DNA of 64,000 bases from CAWKPF01 sp963851415 (GTDB lineage: Bacteria > Acidobacteriota > Thermoanaerobaculia > Multivoradales > Multivoraceae), in contig CAWKPF010000003.1 in NCBI GenBank assembly GCA_963851415.1, positions 1,612,001 to 1,676,000 on the forward strand, written 5' to 3'. Each line of letters begins with the position of its first letter. Positions within the stretch are counted from its first letter, which is position 1. Shown here in pieces: positions 1 to 8,670 of the stretch. The notes below the pieces were generated by a model. The model saw nothing but the letters and a program-made list of their open reading frames with translations. It was not told the DNA's origin and ran no database searches. Position numbers and translations under genes: made by a program.

Positions 1-697
1 TGTCCTGCCAGCGACAGAGGAAGACACATCCGATCGCAGCGCCCGCCGCGGCCGCGGAGAGAGCATTCGCGTTGCGCTCGAGAGCCAGCAGGCAGAGCAT
101 CAGGGCGCAGGAGGCGGTGACCGCCGCGAGGTGGGATTCGGTATAGGCGGAGGTCGCGTAGACGAAGAGGGGCGTGCCGAGCAGGAGGGCCGTCGCGCCG
201 CCCACCGCTGCGTGATCGGAGGCGCCGAGGCGACGCAGGAGGAGGGCGAGGAACCTCATGACGACGAGTAGCAGAGCAATGGACAGCGCCTGAAGGGCAA
301 TCCTCTGGAGTGGGTCCCAGCGCTCCAGCGGAGAGATGGAATCGCTCGTAATCGGCCGGGCCAGAAGATAGGCGGGGAGCCACAGGAGCGACGGACCGAG
401 GCTGAGAGAGGAAAAGGGCGGCCCCTCGGAGGGCGTCCCCTTGGCGAGCTCGACGATCTGGCGCGCGGGTAGGACGCTGCGAAGGACATCGTTGCGCAGG
501 TCGAGGTCGCCGTCTTCGGCCAGGGAAGACGTGGCAGCGAGGAAGCGCGTGGCGTTCCACCCGTCCACGTCGGCGACACGGCCGAATGCGACCGTGGCGG
601 CCAGGACGAGGGCCAGCAGGGCGAGGTCGCAGCCGAGCGGCCAGCGATGCCCCTGTAGCATGGAGAAGGTCTGCGTACCGGGATCTCTTCGTTCCAT
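1..697 (-). CDS. Polytopic membrane protein, glycosyltransferase (GT39/PMT)-like, partial
   Basis: Continues past the left edge, so only the N-terminal ~232 residues are visible. The ATG at 697-695 begins MERRDPGTQTF; a second ATG at 662-660 is also possible. The reading is hydrophobic throughout: a first membrane segment (LALLALVLAATVAF), a loop with W and acidic residues, then GPSLLWLPAYLL and several further helices (LSIALLLVVMRFLALLL, GGATALLLGTPLFVYATSAY). The GPsLLWLPaYLL and TPLFVYaTsAYtES stretches are what I know from undecaprenyl- or dolichyl-phosphate-linked membrane glycosyltransferases. No catalytic motif is visible in the fragment, so family membership is tentative. It is divergent from sdhC. 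Confidence 0.6.
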   Translation of the reverse strand, partial: MERRDPGTQTFSMLQGHRWPLGCDLALLALVLAATVAFGRVADVDGWNATRFLAATSSLAEDGDLDLRNDVLRSVLPARQIVELAKGTPSEGPPFSSLSLGPSLLWLPAYLLARPITSDSISPLERWDPLQRIALQALSIALLLVVMRFLALLLRRLGASDHAAVGGATALLLGTPLFVYATSAYTESHLAAVTASCALMLCLLALERNANALSAAAAGAAIGCVFLCRWQD

Positions 698-1098
698 GGT
701 TCCCTCTGTTCTTTGTGGGTATGCTTCTGGAGCATAGCCGGAAAGCGCCGATGAGGCCAGAGGGCCGTTCGGATCGGTCAGTCGCGGCTACGAGCGGGGC
801 CCGAAGGCGCGTCGGAGAGGGCTCCGGCTGAGCCCTTGCCGGCCCTCGAGGACTCCGTGCCGGTGCCCGTCCACGGTGAGCGCAGTCCGTGGAAATGCGG
901 AGTTCCGTTCGGGCATCGTGCTGCCTACGATGGGTCCGAGATCGCGGCGCCAGTCCGGCCGTGCGGCGTGCTACCCTGCGGAGGCTCTGCGCTCGCCAGA
1001 GGGCTCTCGGCGCTGCACTCTCGGCATCGGTGCTGCGGGGCACCCCGGCCGTGAGCCAGACGAGTTCCAGCTCGAATCTACTGCTGAGGAAGGCTTCG
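698..1098. other. Non-coding gap between divergent genes
   Basis: About 400 bases between the divergent starts of the membrane glycosyltransferase and sdhC. I find no convincing gene. A 7-bp inverted repeat (AGGGCTC at 818-824, GAGCCCT at 830-836, 5-nt loop) is the only clear structure. It has no T-run after it, and its role is unknown. A promoter for the first sdh operon must lie here, but I cannot identify one with confidence. Confidence 0.4.
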
Positions 1099-1794
1099 TT
1101 GGACAAAGCAATCGATCCCGAACTCTCGATCTTTCATCTGTTTCGCTCGACCCTGATCAAGAAGGCCGTCATGGCGCTCACGGGAGTGGTGCTGTACGGC
1201 TTTGTCCTCGGTCACATGGTGGGCAATCTCAAGGCCTTCCAAGGCTCGGAGAAGTTCAATCACTACGCCGAGTTTCTGCGTGAGATGGGAAGCCCGTTCC
1301 TACCTCATGGAGGTGCGCTCTGGATTGCACGGATCGGCCTGCTGGCGTGCCTCGTGCTTCACGTCCTCGCGGCGTGGCAGATCACCCAGGCTCAGCGACG
1401 TGCGCGGCCAGAGCGGTATGCGGTGCGACGAGCGATCCAGATGGACTGGGCCTCGCGCAGCATGGGGTGGAGCGGTCTGGTGATCCTGATCTACGTGATC
1501 TTTCATCTGATGCATCTGACCATCGGGAATGTCCATCCGGACTTCGTTCCCGGGGATGCCTACTGGAACCTCACGACCGGTCTGGCGCAGCCGCTGGTGG
1601 CGGTCTTCTACGTGGTCGCGGTCGGTCTGCTCGGGCTGCATCTCTACCATGGGCTGTGGAGCCTCTTTCAGACCCTCGGCCTGGAGTATCCGCGCTACGA
1701 CCGGTGGAGGCGGATCTTCGCGATCACGTTCGCGGTCACCATCAGTCTCGGTTTCATGGCGGTGCCAATCGCTGTGCTCATCGGCATCCTTTGA
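1099..1794 (+). CDS. sdhC: Succinate dehydrogenase cytochrome b subunit (B-type)
   Basis: Membrane anchor of the first succinate dehydrogenase/fumarate reductase, carrying quinone chemistry between SdhB and the menaquinone/quinone pool. The protein has five hydrophobic segments and the many membrane histidines expected of the di-heme B. subtilis/Bacteroidetes type (FVLGHMVGNL, LACLVLHVLAAW, VIFHLMHLTIGNVH, LLGLHLYHGLW). I chose the TTG at 1099 because GAGGAAGG lies 5 nt before it and the protein then starts close to the first conserved residues (231 aa, usual for the family). A GTG at 1051 is in frame but has no ribosome site. It is followed after 42 nt by sdhA and sdhB. Confidence 0.88.
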   Translation: MDKAIDPELSIFHLFRSTLIKKAVMALTGVVLYGFVLGHMVGNLKAFQGSEKFNHYAEFLREMGSPFLPHGGALWIARIGLLACLVLHVLAAWQITQAQRRARPERYAVRRAIQMDWASRSMGWSGLVILIYVIFHLMHLTIGNVHPDFVPGDAYWNLTTGLAQPLVAVFYVVAVGLLGLHLYHGLWSLFQTLGLEYPRYDRWRRIFAITFAVTISLGFMAVPIAVLIGIL

Positions 1795-1836
1795 CGCACG
1801 CCCGTCGAACAGATTGAACATGAGGAGTAACGAGAG

Positions 1837-3750
1837 ATGACACTCGACGGGAAGGTGCCCGGAGGGGCGCTCGAAGAGAAGTGGGTGAGTCATCGCGACC
1901 ACCTCAAATTGGTGGCGCCGAACAACCGCCGGAAGTTCGAAGTGCTGGTCGTGGGCTCCGGCCTGGCGGGGGGGGCGCTCGCGGCTTCGCTCGGTGAGCA
2001 GGGTTACAAGGTCAAGTGCTTTTGCTACCAGGACTCTCCTCGGCGCGCCCATTCGATCGCGGCACAGGGCGGGATCAATGCGGCAAAGAACTACCGCAAT
2101 GATGGCGACTCGGTTTTTCGCTTGTTCTACGACACCATCAAGGGTGGTGACTTTCGCTCCCGCGAAGCCAACGTGTATCGACTGGCAGAGTTGAGCCTCA
2201 ACATCATCGACCAGGCGGTGGCGCAGGGCGTGCCCTTCGCGCGGGAGTACGGTGGACTCCTGGCGAACCGATCCTTCGGCGGGGCACAGGTCTCGCGAAC
2301 GTTCTACGCCCGCGGCCAGACCGGACAGCAGTTGCTTCTCGGTGCGTACCAGGCATTGGCGCGGCAGATCGACGCCGGCACGGTGACGATGTATCCGCGG
2401 ACCGAGATGCTCGATATGGTGGTGCGAGACGGTCGAGCGGTGGGGATCGTGGTGCGGGACCTGGTGACTGGGGAAGTGTCCAGCCATGCCGGACACGCCG
2501 TGGTGCTGGCCACGGGTGGGTACAGCAATGCCTACTTCCTCTCGACCAACGCCAAGGGTTGCAACACGACCGCCATCTGGCGGGCGCATCGTCGCGGAGC
2601 CCTGTTCGCCAACCCGTGCTTTACGCAGATTCACCCGACCTGCATCCCGCAGGCCGGTGAGCACCAGTCCAAGCTCACCTTGATGAGCGAGTCGTTGCGC
2701 AACGATGGTCGTATCTGGGTGCCCAAGGCCGTCGGCGAGACACGTCGGGCCAACGACATTCCTCAGGACGATCGGGACTACTACCTGGAGGTGCGCTACC
2801 CGAGTTTCGGCAACCTCGTGCCCAGAGACGTTGCCTCGCGAAACGCGAAGTCGATGATCGACGAGGGTAGAGGCGTTGGACCGTTGCGCAATGGGGTCTA
2901 CCTCGACTTCTCCGATTCGATCGGGCGCCTCGGCCGCGATCTGATCGAATCGCGTTATGGCAACCTGTTCGAGATGTACGAGCGGATCACCGGAGAGAAC
3001 CCCTACGAGGCGCCGATGCGGATCTACCCGGCTCCCCACTACACGATGGGGGGCCTCTGGGTCGACTACAACCTGATGAGCAACCTCGAAGGGCTCTTCG
3101 TGATCGGCGAAGCGAATTTCTCCGATCACGGGGCCAATCGCCTCGGCGCCAGCGCGCTGATGCAGGGACTCGCCGATGGCTACTTCGTCGCTCCCTACAC
3201 CGTTGCCAACTATCTGGCCGACCATCTGGGAGAGGGCTTGGGAACGGACGATGCGGCCTTTCGCGAAGTGGAGGCAGAGGTCCAGGGCCGCACGGAGGCC
3301 TTTCTCGCGAGCCGAGGAGATCGGACCGTCGATTCCTATCACCGGGCCCTGGGAAGAGCTCTCTGGGACGCCTGCGGGATGTCCCGCAATGCCGAGGGGC
3401 TCGCACAGGCTCGCCGAGAGATCGCGACGCTCCGAGAGGAATTTCACTCGAATCTGTCCGTGCCCGGAAGCGGTCAGGAGCTCAACCCCACTCTGGAAAA
3501 GGCGGGGCGTGTCGCGGACTTCTTCGAGCTCGGAGAGTTGATGTGTGTCGACGCCGCGCAGCGCGACGAGTCCTGTGGAGGTCACTTTCGCGAAGAGTTC
3601 CAGACTCCGGAGGGTGAAGCCCTTCGCGACGACGAGGACTTCACGTTCGTTTCGGCGTGGGAGTTTGCCGGTGTCGGCAAGGAGCCGGTGCTGCACCGTG
3701 AAGATCTCGAGTTCGAGGCCGTTCAACTGACCCAGCGAAGCTACAAATAG
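1837..3750 (+). CDS. sdhA: Succinate dehydrogenase flavoprotein subunit (B-type)
   Basis: 637-residue FAD subunit that oxidises succinate to fumarate (or the reverse) on the cytoplasmic face. The dinucleotide-binding GSGLAGG is at residues 40-46, and the histidine that carries covalent FAD is in HSIAAQGG (residues 72-79). The long insertions and N-terminal extension match the B. subtilis/Bacteroidetes-type subunit rather than the shorter E. coli-type form. The ATG at 1837 is preceded by a purine-rich GAGGAG region. It sits between sdhC and sdhB in the usual C-A-B order of this type. Confidence 0.95.
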   Translation: MTLDGKVPGGALEEKWVSHRDHLKLVAPNNRRKFEVLVVGSGLAGGALAASLGEQGYKVKCFCYQDSPRRAHSIAAQGGINAAKNYRNDGDSVFRLFYDTIKGGDFRSREANVYRLAELSLNIIDQAVAQGVPFAREYGGLLANRSFGGAQVSRTFYARGQTGQQLLLGAYQALARQIDAGTVTMYPRTEMLDMVVRDGRAVGIVVRDLVTGEVSSHAGHAVVLATGGYSNAYFLSTNAKGCNTTAIWRAHRRGALFANPCFTQIHPTCIPQAGEHQSKLTLMSESLRNDGRIWVPKAVGETRRANDIPQDDRDYYLEVRYPSFGNLVPRDVASRNAKSMIDEGRGVGPLRNGVYLDFSDSIGRLGRDLIESRYGNLFEMYERITGENPYEAPMRIYPAPHYTMGGLWVDYNLMSNLEGLFVIGEANFSDHGANRLGASALMQGLADGYFVAPYTVANYLADHLGEGLGTDDAAFREVEAEVQGRTEAFLASRGDRTVDSYHRALGRALWDACGMSRNAEGLAQARREIATLREEFHSNLSVPGSGQELNPTLEKAGRVADFFELGELMCVDAAQRDESCGGHFREEFQTPEGEALRDDEDFTFVSAWEFAGVGKEPVLHREDLEFEAVQLTQRSYK

Positions 3751-3778
3751 AGCAGGAGCTGCTCGAGGAATTTACACG

Positions 3779-4534
3779 ATGCGTTTGACCCTCAAGATCT
3801 GGCGGCAGGACGGCAAGGGAGTTCCGGGGCGCTTCGAGACCCACGAGCTCGACGACGTGAGCGAAGACTCCTCCTTTCTCGAGATGTTGGACATCCTGAA
3901 CGAGAGTCTCGAGGAAAAGGGCCGGACGCCTGTGGTGTTCGATCACGACTGCCGGGAAGGAATCTGTGGTACCTGCAGTCTGATGATCAACGGTCAGGCT
4001 CATGGCCCTCGGGCGCGAACCACCGCGTGTCAGCTTCACATGCGCGAGTTCTCGGACGGAGACACACTGGTGGTGGAGCCTTGGCGCTCCCGGGCTCTCC
4101 CGGTACTCAAGGATCTGACGGTGGACCGCTCGGCGTTCGATCGGATCATTCAGGCCGGCGGGTACATCACGGTGGATACCGGGAGCGCTCCGGAGGCCAA
4201 CCTGATGCCGGTTCCGGAGGCCAACGCAGAGAGTGCGTTCGATGCTGCAGCCTGCATCGGGTGCGCCGCATGTGTCGCGCAGTGTCCGAACGGGGCGGCT
4301 CATTTGTTCACCAGCGCAAAGATCGGTCACCTGGGGATCCTCCCCCAGGGACAGGCGGAGCGGCTTCCTCGGGTCGTGAGCATGGTGAAACAGATGGAGG
4401 CCGAAGGCTTCGGCGGGTGCTCCAATCATCGGGAGTGCGAGGCTGTCTGCCCCAAGGGCATCGGGATCGAGTGGATCGCCAGGATGAACCGGGACTATCT
4501 GAAAGCCAGTTTGCGAGGGGTCGCGGCCCGGTGA
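3779..4534 (+). CDS. sdhB: Succinate dehydrogenase iron-sulfur subunit (B-type)
   Basis: 251-residue electron-transfer subunit. The plant-ferredoxin-type 2Fe-2S ligands are C58, C63, C66 (CREGICGTC) and C84. The second domain carries CIGCAACVAQCP and CSNHRECEAVCP for the 4Fe-4S and 3Fe-4S centres. The linker contains a short internal duplication (PEANLMPVPEAN, from a repeated ccggaggccaac). It lies 28 nt after sdhA and ends the first sdh operon. The neighbour beyond is convergent. Confidence 0.95.
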   Translation: MRLTLKIWRQDGKGVPGRFETHELDDVSEDSSFLEMLDILNESLEEKGRTPVVFDHDCREGICGTCSLMINGQAHGPRARTTACQLHMREFSDGDTLVVEPWRSRALPVLKDLTVDRSAFDRIIQAGGYITVDTGSAPEANLMPVPEANAESAFDAAACIGCAACVAQCPNGAAHLFTSAKIGHLGILPQGQAERLPRVVSMVKQMEAEGFGGCSNHRECEAVCPKGIGIEWIARMNRDYLKASLRGVAAR

Positions 4535-4691
4535 TCCCTTTTCGGCCGGTTTGACGGCCTTCCAGGAGAGGCCGGGCTCAGGAGAGCTCAGGTCAATCGC
4601 TGCGAGACCGCTAGGCTCCCTCGCTTCAGCTGGGGGGCGCGCCCGGCGATCGCCAAGAGGGGTACGAAGGGGATCACCCTCTTCGAGGCCG

Positions 4692-4716
4692 AGCCCGAGT
4701 TCTGGAGTTTCGGGCT
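4692..4716. terminator. Possible hairpin between convergent genes
   Basis: A 7-bp inverted repeat (AGCCCGA at 4692-4698, TCGGGCT at 4710-4716) with an 11-nt loop lies in the 190-nt gap between sdhB and the convergent cyclophilin gene. A second weak repeat (AAGAGGG at 4655, CCCTCTT at 4677) is just upstream. Neither has a T-run. Position suggests a shared terminator; the evidence is weak. Confidence 0.25.
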
Positions 4717-4724
4717 GTGGAGCT

Positions 4725-5429
4725 CTAGTCGGTGAGGACCCGCGCTGCGGTGAGTCGGCTGAGCGACGGGAAGTCCTCATCGAGGTGGAGGTTCCCCTCG
4801 GCGAAGATCCGACCTTGTCGGCCGCCACGCATTCCCCCGCCTGCTCTCTCCCCATGGCCGGCATGAAGCCGCTGGACCACACCTTCCATTCCGACGGTCA
4901 CGCGGCCGATCGGGGCGAAGCCATCGGCGTCGAGATGGCTGTTGTCGGTGAGGTTGATGTAGAGCTGGGTCGTTCTGGTGTCGGGGCCGGTCATGGCGAA
5001 GCCGAGCGTGCCGTAGGTGTTGCTGCCCACTACGGGGTCATCGGGGATCGTCTGCTCTCGCCATGCCCTTGCGATCGCCGGATCTCCCGCGATGCCGAAC
5101 TGTACGATGTAGCCGTCGCGCACTCGAAAGAAGCGCGAATCGTCATAGAAGCCGTGGCGCACCAGCTGGTAGAGCCTGTCGACGCCGTGGGGCGCCCAAT
5201 CACGGTAGAGCTCGACCTGGAAGGGTCCGAGATCGGTCGTGATCTCGATCCGGAAGGTGTCGGGCGCCGGCTCGTTCCAGACCGGATCGTCGACCCTGAG
5301 GAGAGGGCCGGGCCGCTCTCGAGCCGCTGAAGAGGCTTCCTCGTCGAGAAGGGCCGGAGCTCTACTGCAGGACACCGTCAGGCCGCTCGCCAGGATCAGG
5401 AGTGCAGAGCCGAAGAAATGTGGTCTCAT
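4725..5429 (-). CDS. Peptidyl-prolyl cis-trans isomerase, cyclophilin type, lipoprotein
   Basis: 234-residue protein starting at the ATG at 5429-5427. The N-terminus is a lipoprotein signal ending LTVSCS, so it is probably anchored in a membrane facing the periplasm. The cyclophilin fold follows from about residue 57 (FRIEITTDLGPFQVELY), with RFFRVRDGYIVQFG, GTLGFAMTGPDTRTTQLYIN and LDADGFAPIGRV as the recognisable core. The usual active-site region is modified but readable. It should assist folding of exported proteins. It is divergent from the tRNA-binding-domain gene at 5502. Confidence 0.87.
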   Translation of the reverse strand: MRPHFFGSALLILASGLTVSCSRAPALLDEEASSAARERPGPLLRVDDPVWNEPAPDTFRIEITTDLGPFQVELYRDWAPHGVDRLYQLVRHGFYDDSRFFRVRDGYIVQFGIAGDPAIARAWREQTIPDDPVVGSNTYGTLGFAMTGPDTRTTQLYINLTDNSHLDADGFAPIGRVTVGMEGVVQRLHAGHGERAGGGMRGGRQGRIFAEGNLHLDEDFPSLSRLTAARVLTD

Positions 5430-5501
5430 TGGAGTCTTGGATGGTACCGCTTCGGACGGTGTCGAGTCGCTCCCGGACTTCGTCGCCTGGAGGATCGATG
5501 A

Positions 5502-5855
5502 ATGAAGCCAGCTCCGATCAAGCCTCTGATTTCGTTCGGTGACTTCGAGAAGCTCGACGTCCGGGTGGGAACGATCCGCTCCGTGAGCGACGTCGAGACT
5601 TCCGACAAGTTGATGAAGCTCGAGGTCGACTTTGGCGACCACACCCGTCAGGTTCTCGCCGGCATCAAGCTGGAGAGGCCGGACCCCCGGTCGATCGAGG
5701 GGTTTCAGACGCTGTTCGTGGTGAATCTGCCTCCTCGCCGAATGGCCGGGGAGATCTCGGAAGCGATGCTCTTCGACATCGGCTACGCAGACGGGGTCCG
5801 TCCCGTGCTGGCCCTCCTCGAAGGACCGGTTCCCGACGGCGCCCGAGCGGGCTGA
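5502..5855 (+). CDS. tRNA-binding-domain protein (CsaA / MetRS C-terminal-like)
   Basis: 117-residue single-domain OB-fold protein. FGDFEKLDVRVGTIRSV...SDKLMKLEVDFG and RQVLAGI match the EMAP-II/Trbp111 tRNA-binding domain found at the C-terminus of methionyl-tRNA synthetase and in CsaA. It probably binds tRNA or acts as a small chaperone-like CsaA protein; the sequence cannot decide which. The ATG at 5502 has GGAGGA 7 nt upstream. It stands alone between the cyclophilin gene and the second sdh operon. Confidence 0.85.
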   Translation: MKPAPIKPLISFGDFEKLDVRVGTIRSVSDVETSDKLMKLEVDFGDHTRQVLAGIKLERPDPRSIEGFQTLFVVNLPPRRMAGEISEAMLFDIGYADGVRPVLALLEGPVPDGARAG

Positions 5856-5913
5856 CACTTCGCCCTGCGAGGGCTCAGCCGGGCTCCCTGAGGCCGGCCC
5901 GTGAGGCTGTCCC

Positions 5914-5943
5914 TTGACAGGGCAATGGTCGCTCGGGTGGAAT
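5914..5943 (+). promoter_or_regulatory. Candidate sigma-70 promoter for second sdh operon
   Basis: A perfect TTGACA at 5914-5919, an 18-nt spacer and TGGAAT at 5938-5943. Transcription would begin near 5950, leaving a leader of about 110 nt before the GTG at 6059. This supports that start over the in-frame ATG at 5942, which would overlap the -10 box. Confidence 0.5.
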
Positions 5944-6058
5944 GCATGGGTATTCCGAGTCAGTAGTGGTTGGAGGCCTGGGCTCCGGAGGGCGCGACTG
6001 CCCCTTCGAGACTCACTGTCTTCATCGAGGTCCTGGTCTTTCTGGAGGGAAACCCCGA

Positions 6059-6859
6059 GTGACAGTCGATGCCACCCTCAAGCGCCGGTCCTTCGGCGAA
6101 ACCCAGCGGCGTGACCACTGGTGGTTGCAGCCGATTGCCGTGTTCGCTGGGCTCAGCGCGTTCATCATCTACTCGACCTGGGCGGCGTTCCAGGGCGTGC
6201 ACTACACCTTCGGGCCGTATCTCTCTCCGATGTACTCGCCCGAGCTGTTCGGCGACTCGCACCACGCCTGGTTCGGGCCCAAGCCGGGCTTCTGGCCGGG
6301 ATGGCTGCCCTTCTCGCCGGCGTTTCTCATTCTCTGGGCGCCGGCCGGCTTCCGACTGACCTGCTACTACTACCGGGGGGCCTACTACAAGGCGTTCTGG
6401 GCCGACCCGCCGAACTGCGCTGTCGGTGAGCCGCGCAAGGACTACCGCGGCGAGCAGAAACTGCCGCTGATCATCCAGAACGTGCATCGGTACTTTCTCT
6501 ATCTCGCCCTGGTGTTCATCATGATTCTCACCTGGGACGCCTGGCGGGGGCTCTGGTTCGAGAACGCCGCGACCGGCCAGACGGAATTCGGAGTCGGCGT
6601 CGGCTCACTGGTGCTGATCGTCAACGTCGTGCTGCTCGGGGGCTATACCTTCGGCTGTCACTCGCTCCGTCATCTGGTGGGCGGTTTCGTCAATCAGTTC
6701 TCCACGCATCCGGTGCGCTATCAGTGTTGGCGCTGCGTGTCTGCCTGCAATCGCAAGCACATGGTGTGGGCGTGGATGAGTCTGGTCTGGGTCGGTTTCA
6801 CCGACCTCTACGTCCGGCTCTGCTCGATGGGTGTCTGGACAGATCTGAGGTTGCTGTGA
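6059..6859 (+). CDS. Succinate dehydrogenase membrane anchor, Sdh1-like with Cys/His motifs
   Basis: 266-residue anchor of the second succinate dehydrogenase, resembling the single-chain anchor of mycobacterial Sdh1 (Rv0249c type) rather than SdhC/SdhD pairs. Start is GTG 6059, with GGAGGGA 8 nt upstream. Five hydrophobic stretches are visible (near residues 23-45, 85-100, 143-160, 182-200, 235-255). The block FGCHSLRHLVGG (C200, H201, H205) and the following YQCWRCVSACNRKH (C223, C226, C230, H234) are candidate metal ligands. The mycobacterial enzyme is reported to hold a membrane-embedded Rieske-type centre. The stop overlaps the next start (TGATG). Confidence 0.85.
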   Translation: MTVDATLKRRSFGETQRRDHWWLQPIAVFAGLSAFIIYSTWAAFQGVHYTFGPYLSPMYSPELFGDSHHAWFGPKPGFWPGWLPFSPAFLILWAPAGFRLTCYYYRGAYYKAFWADPPNCAVGEPRKDYRGEQKLPLIIQNVHRYFLYLALVFIMILTWDAWRGLWFENAATGQTEFGVGVGSLVLIVNVVLLGGYTFGCHSLRHLVGGFVNQFSTHPVRYQCWRCVSACNRKHMVWAWMSLVWVGFTDLYVRLCSMGVWTDLRLL

Positions 6860-8670
6860 TGGATCTTCCCGAGCACGAGTACGACGTGCTGATCATCGGC
6901 GCCGGTGGGGCCGGGCTGCGCGCGGCGATCGAGGCCTCGGCGGCCGGCGTGACGGTGGGTGTCGTGTGCAAGTCCCTTCTCGGAAAGGCTCACACAGTGA
7001 TGGCCGAAGGGGGGATGGCGGCGGCAATCGGCAACGTCGACGAGCGCGACAGCTGGAAAGTGCATGTGACCGACACGCTGCGCGGCGGCGCCTACGTCAA
7101 CAATCCCAGAATGGCCGAGATCCACGCCAGGGAGGCGCCGGATCGGGTCAAGGAGCTGGAGGCCTGGGGTGCGCTGTTCGATCGGACGAAGGATGGGAAG
7201 ATCCTGCAGCGGAACTTCGGTGGCCACCGCTACCCGCGGCTCGCCCACGTGGGTGATCGCACGGGCCTCGAGATGATCCGAGTGCTGCAGGATCACGGCA
7301 TCCACCAGGGCATCACGTTCCACATGGAGCACACGGTCACCCGTCTGCTGACCGATTCGGGGCGGGTGTCCGGTGCATTCGGATACGACCGGGAGAAGGG
7401 TCGCTTTCGTCTCTTCAAGGCGAAGTCCGTCGTGATCGCCACCGGTGGAATCGGCAGGGCGTACAAGATCACCAGCAACAGCTGGGAGTACACCGGTGAC
7501 GGTCACAGCCTCGCCTATGACGTCGGGGCCGACCTGATCGACATGGAGTTCATCCAGTTCCATCCCACCGGGATGGTGTGGCCGCCGAGCGTCCGAGGCA
7601 TCCTGGTGACCGAGGGCGTGCGCGGTGAGGGTGGTGTGCTGAAGAACAATGAAGGTCGGCGCTTCATGTTCGACGATATTCCCGATCTCTACGTGAACCA
7701 GACGGCGGACAGTCCGGAGGAGGGCTGGCGTTACGTATTGGGTGACCGCGAGGCGCGGCGGCCGCCGGAGCTGTTGACGCGGGACCACGTGGCACGCTGC
7801 ATCGTGAACCAGATCAAGGAGGGCAAGGGGTCGCCCCACGGCGGGGTCTTTCTCGACATTGCCTGGATCAAGGAGAAGCTGCCCAGCTCCGAGGAACACA
7901 TCAAGAAGAAGTTGCCCAGCATGTACCATCAGTTCAAGGAGCTTGCCGGGATCGACATCACCAAAGAGGCAATGGAGGTCGGGCCGACCACCCACTACGT
8001 GATGGGTGGCATCCGAGTGGACGCCGAAAGCCAGATGTCCACGATTCCGGGGCTGTTCGCGGCTGGAGAATGCGCCGCCGGACTGCATGGCTCGAACCGT
8101 CTCGGGGGCAATTCGCTGTCGGATCTGTTGGTCTTCGGAAAACGCGCCGGAGAGTACGCGGCCAGGCATGCTCGCGACAACAGCGCAGCGGGAGTCGACC
8201 GTTCGCAGGTCGATGCCGCAGTTGCCGAGGCCCTTGCGCCGCTCGAGCGGGACGGGGATGGAGAGAACCCCTACGCAATCCAGCACGAGCTGCAGGAGAT
8301 GATGCAGGCCAAAGTCGGTATCGTCCGCACGGAACAGGAAATGGAAGAGGCGATCGGGCACCTGGTTGGGCTCGGGGAGCGAGCCGGCCATGCCTGTGCA
8401 CCCGGCAATCGCGAGTACAACCCGGGTTGGCACACGGCGCTCGACCTGCACAATCTCCTCAACGTCTCGGAGGCGATCGCCCGATCGGCCCTGGTGCGCC
8501 AGGAGAGCAGGGGAGGACACTTTCGCGAGGACTACCCGGAGAAGAGCGAAGACTTCGGCCGGGTCAACGTGGCGGTTCGGCGCGATGCAGACGGTCAAAT
8601 GGAGGTCGAGACCACGCCCCTGGTCGCAATGAGCGAAGAGCTGAAGCAGCTCGTCGAGGAGATGCAGTAA
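6859..8670 (+). CDS. sdhA: Succinate dehydrogenase flavoprotein subunit (Sdh1-like)
   Basis: 603-residue FAD subunit. GAGGAG at residues 14-19 binds the dinucleotide, and H45 in HTVMAEGG is the covalent-FAD position. FHPTGMVWPP and HGSNRLGGNSLSDLLVFG are the conserved substrate and FAD regions. It is clearly different from the SdhA at 1837-3750 and is the E. coli/actinobacterial length class. The ATG at 6859 shares one base with the anchor stop codon, and its own stop overlaps the next start (TAATG), so the three subunits are translationally coupled. Confidence 0.94.
   Translation: MDLPEHEYDVLIIGAGGAGLRAAIEASAAGVTVGVVCKSLLGKAHTVMAEGGMAAAIGNVDERDSWKVHVTDTLRGGAYVNNPRMAEIHAREAPDRVKELEAWGALFDRTKDGKILQRNFGGHRYPRLAHVGDRTGLEMIRVLQDHGIHQGITFHMEHTVTRLLTDSGRVSGAFGYDREKGRFRLFKAKSVVIATGGIGRAYKITSNSWEYTGDGHSLAYDVGADLIDMEFIQFHPTGMVWPPSVRGILVTEGVRGEGGVLKNNEGRRFMFDDIPDLYVNQTADSPEEGWRYVLGDREARRPPELLTRDHVARCIVNQIKEGKGSPHGGVFLDIAWIKEKLPSSEEHIKKKLPSMYHQFKELAGIDITKEAMEVGPTTHYVMGGIRVDAESQMSTIPGLFAAGECAAGLHGSNRLGGNSLSDLLVFGKRAGEYAARHARDNSAAGVDRSQVDAAVAEALAPLERDGDGENPYAIQHELQEMMQAKVGIVRTEQEMEEAIGHLVGLGERAGHACAPGNREYNPGWHTALDLHNLLNVSEAIARSALVRQESRGGHFREDYPEKSEDFGRVNVAVRRDADGQMEVETTPLVAMSEELKQLVEEMQ

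Noticed and set aside
818..836. AGGGCTC...GAGCCCT hairpin as a terminator
   Set aside because: It lies between two divergent starts, where no transcript needs to end, and lacks a T-run. Left as an unexplained repeat.
889..1098. Longer sdhC start at the ATG at 889
   Set aside because: Adds 70 Arg/Ser/Cys-rich residues unlike any cytochrome b anchor. TTG 1099 has a ribosome site and family-typical length.
1300..3726. 808-residue open frame on the minus strand opposite sdhC/sdhA
   Set aside because: It lies antisense to well-conserved succinate dehydrogenase genes and reads as low-complexity His/Arg/Asp-rich protein, typical of an antisense shadow in GC-rich DNA.
5942..6058. ATG 5942 as start of the Sdh1-like anchor
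   Set aside because: It would overlap the -10 box of the best promoter. GTG 6059 has GGAGGGA at ideal spacing and gives the usual anchor length.
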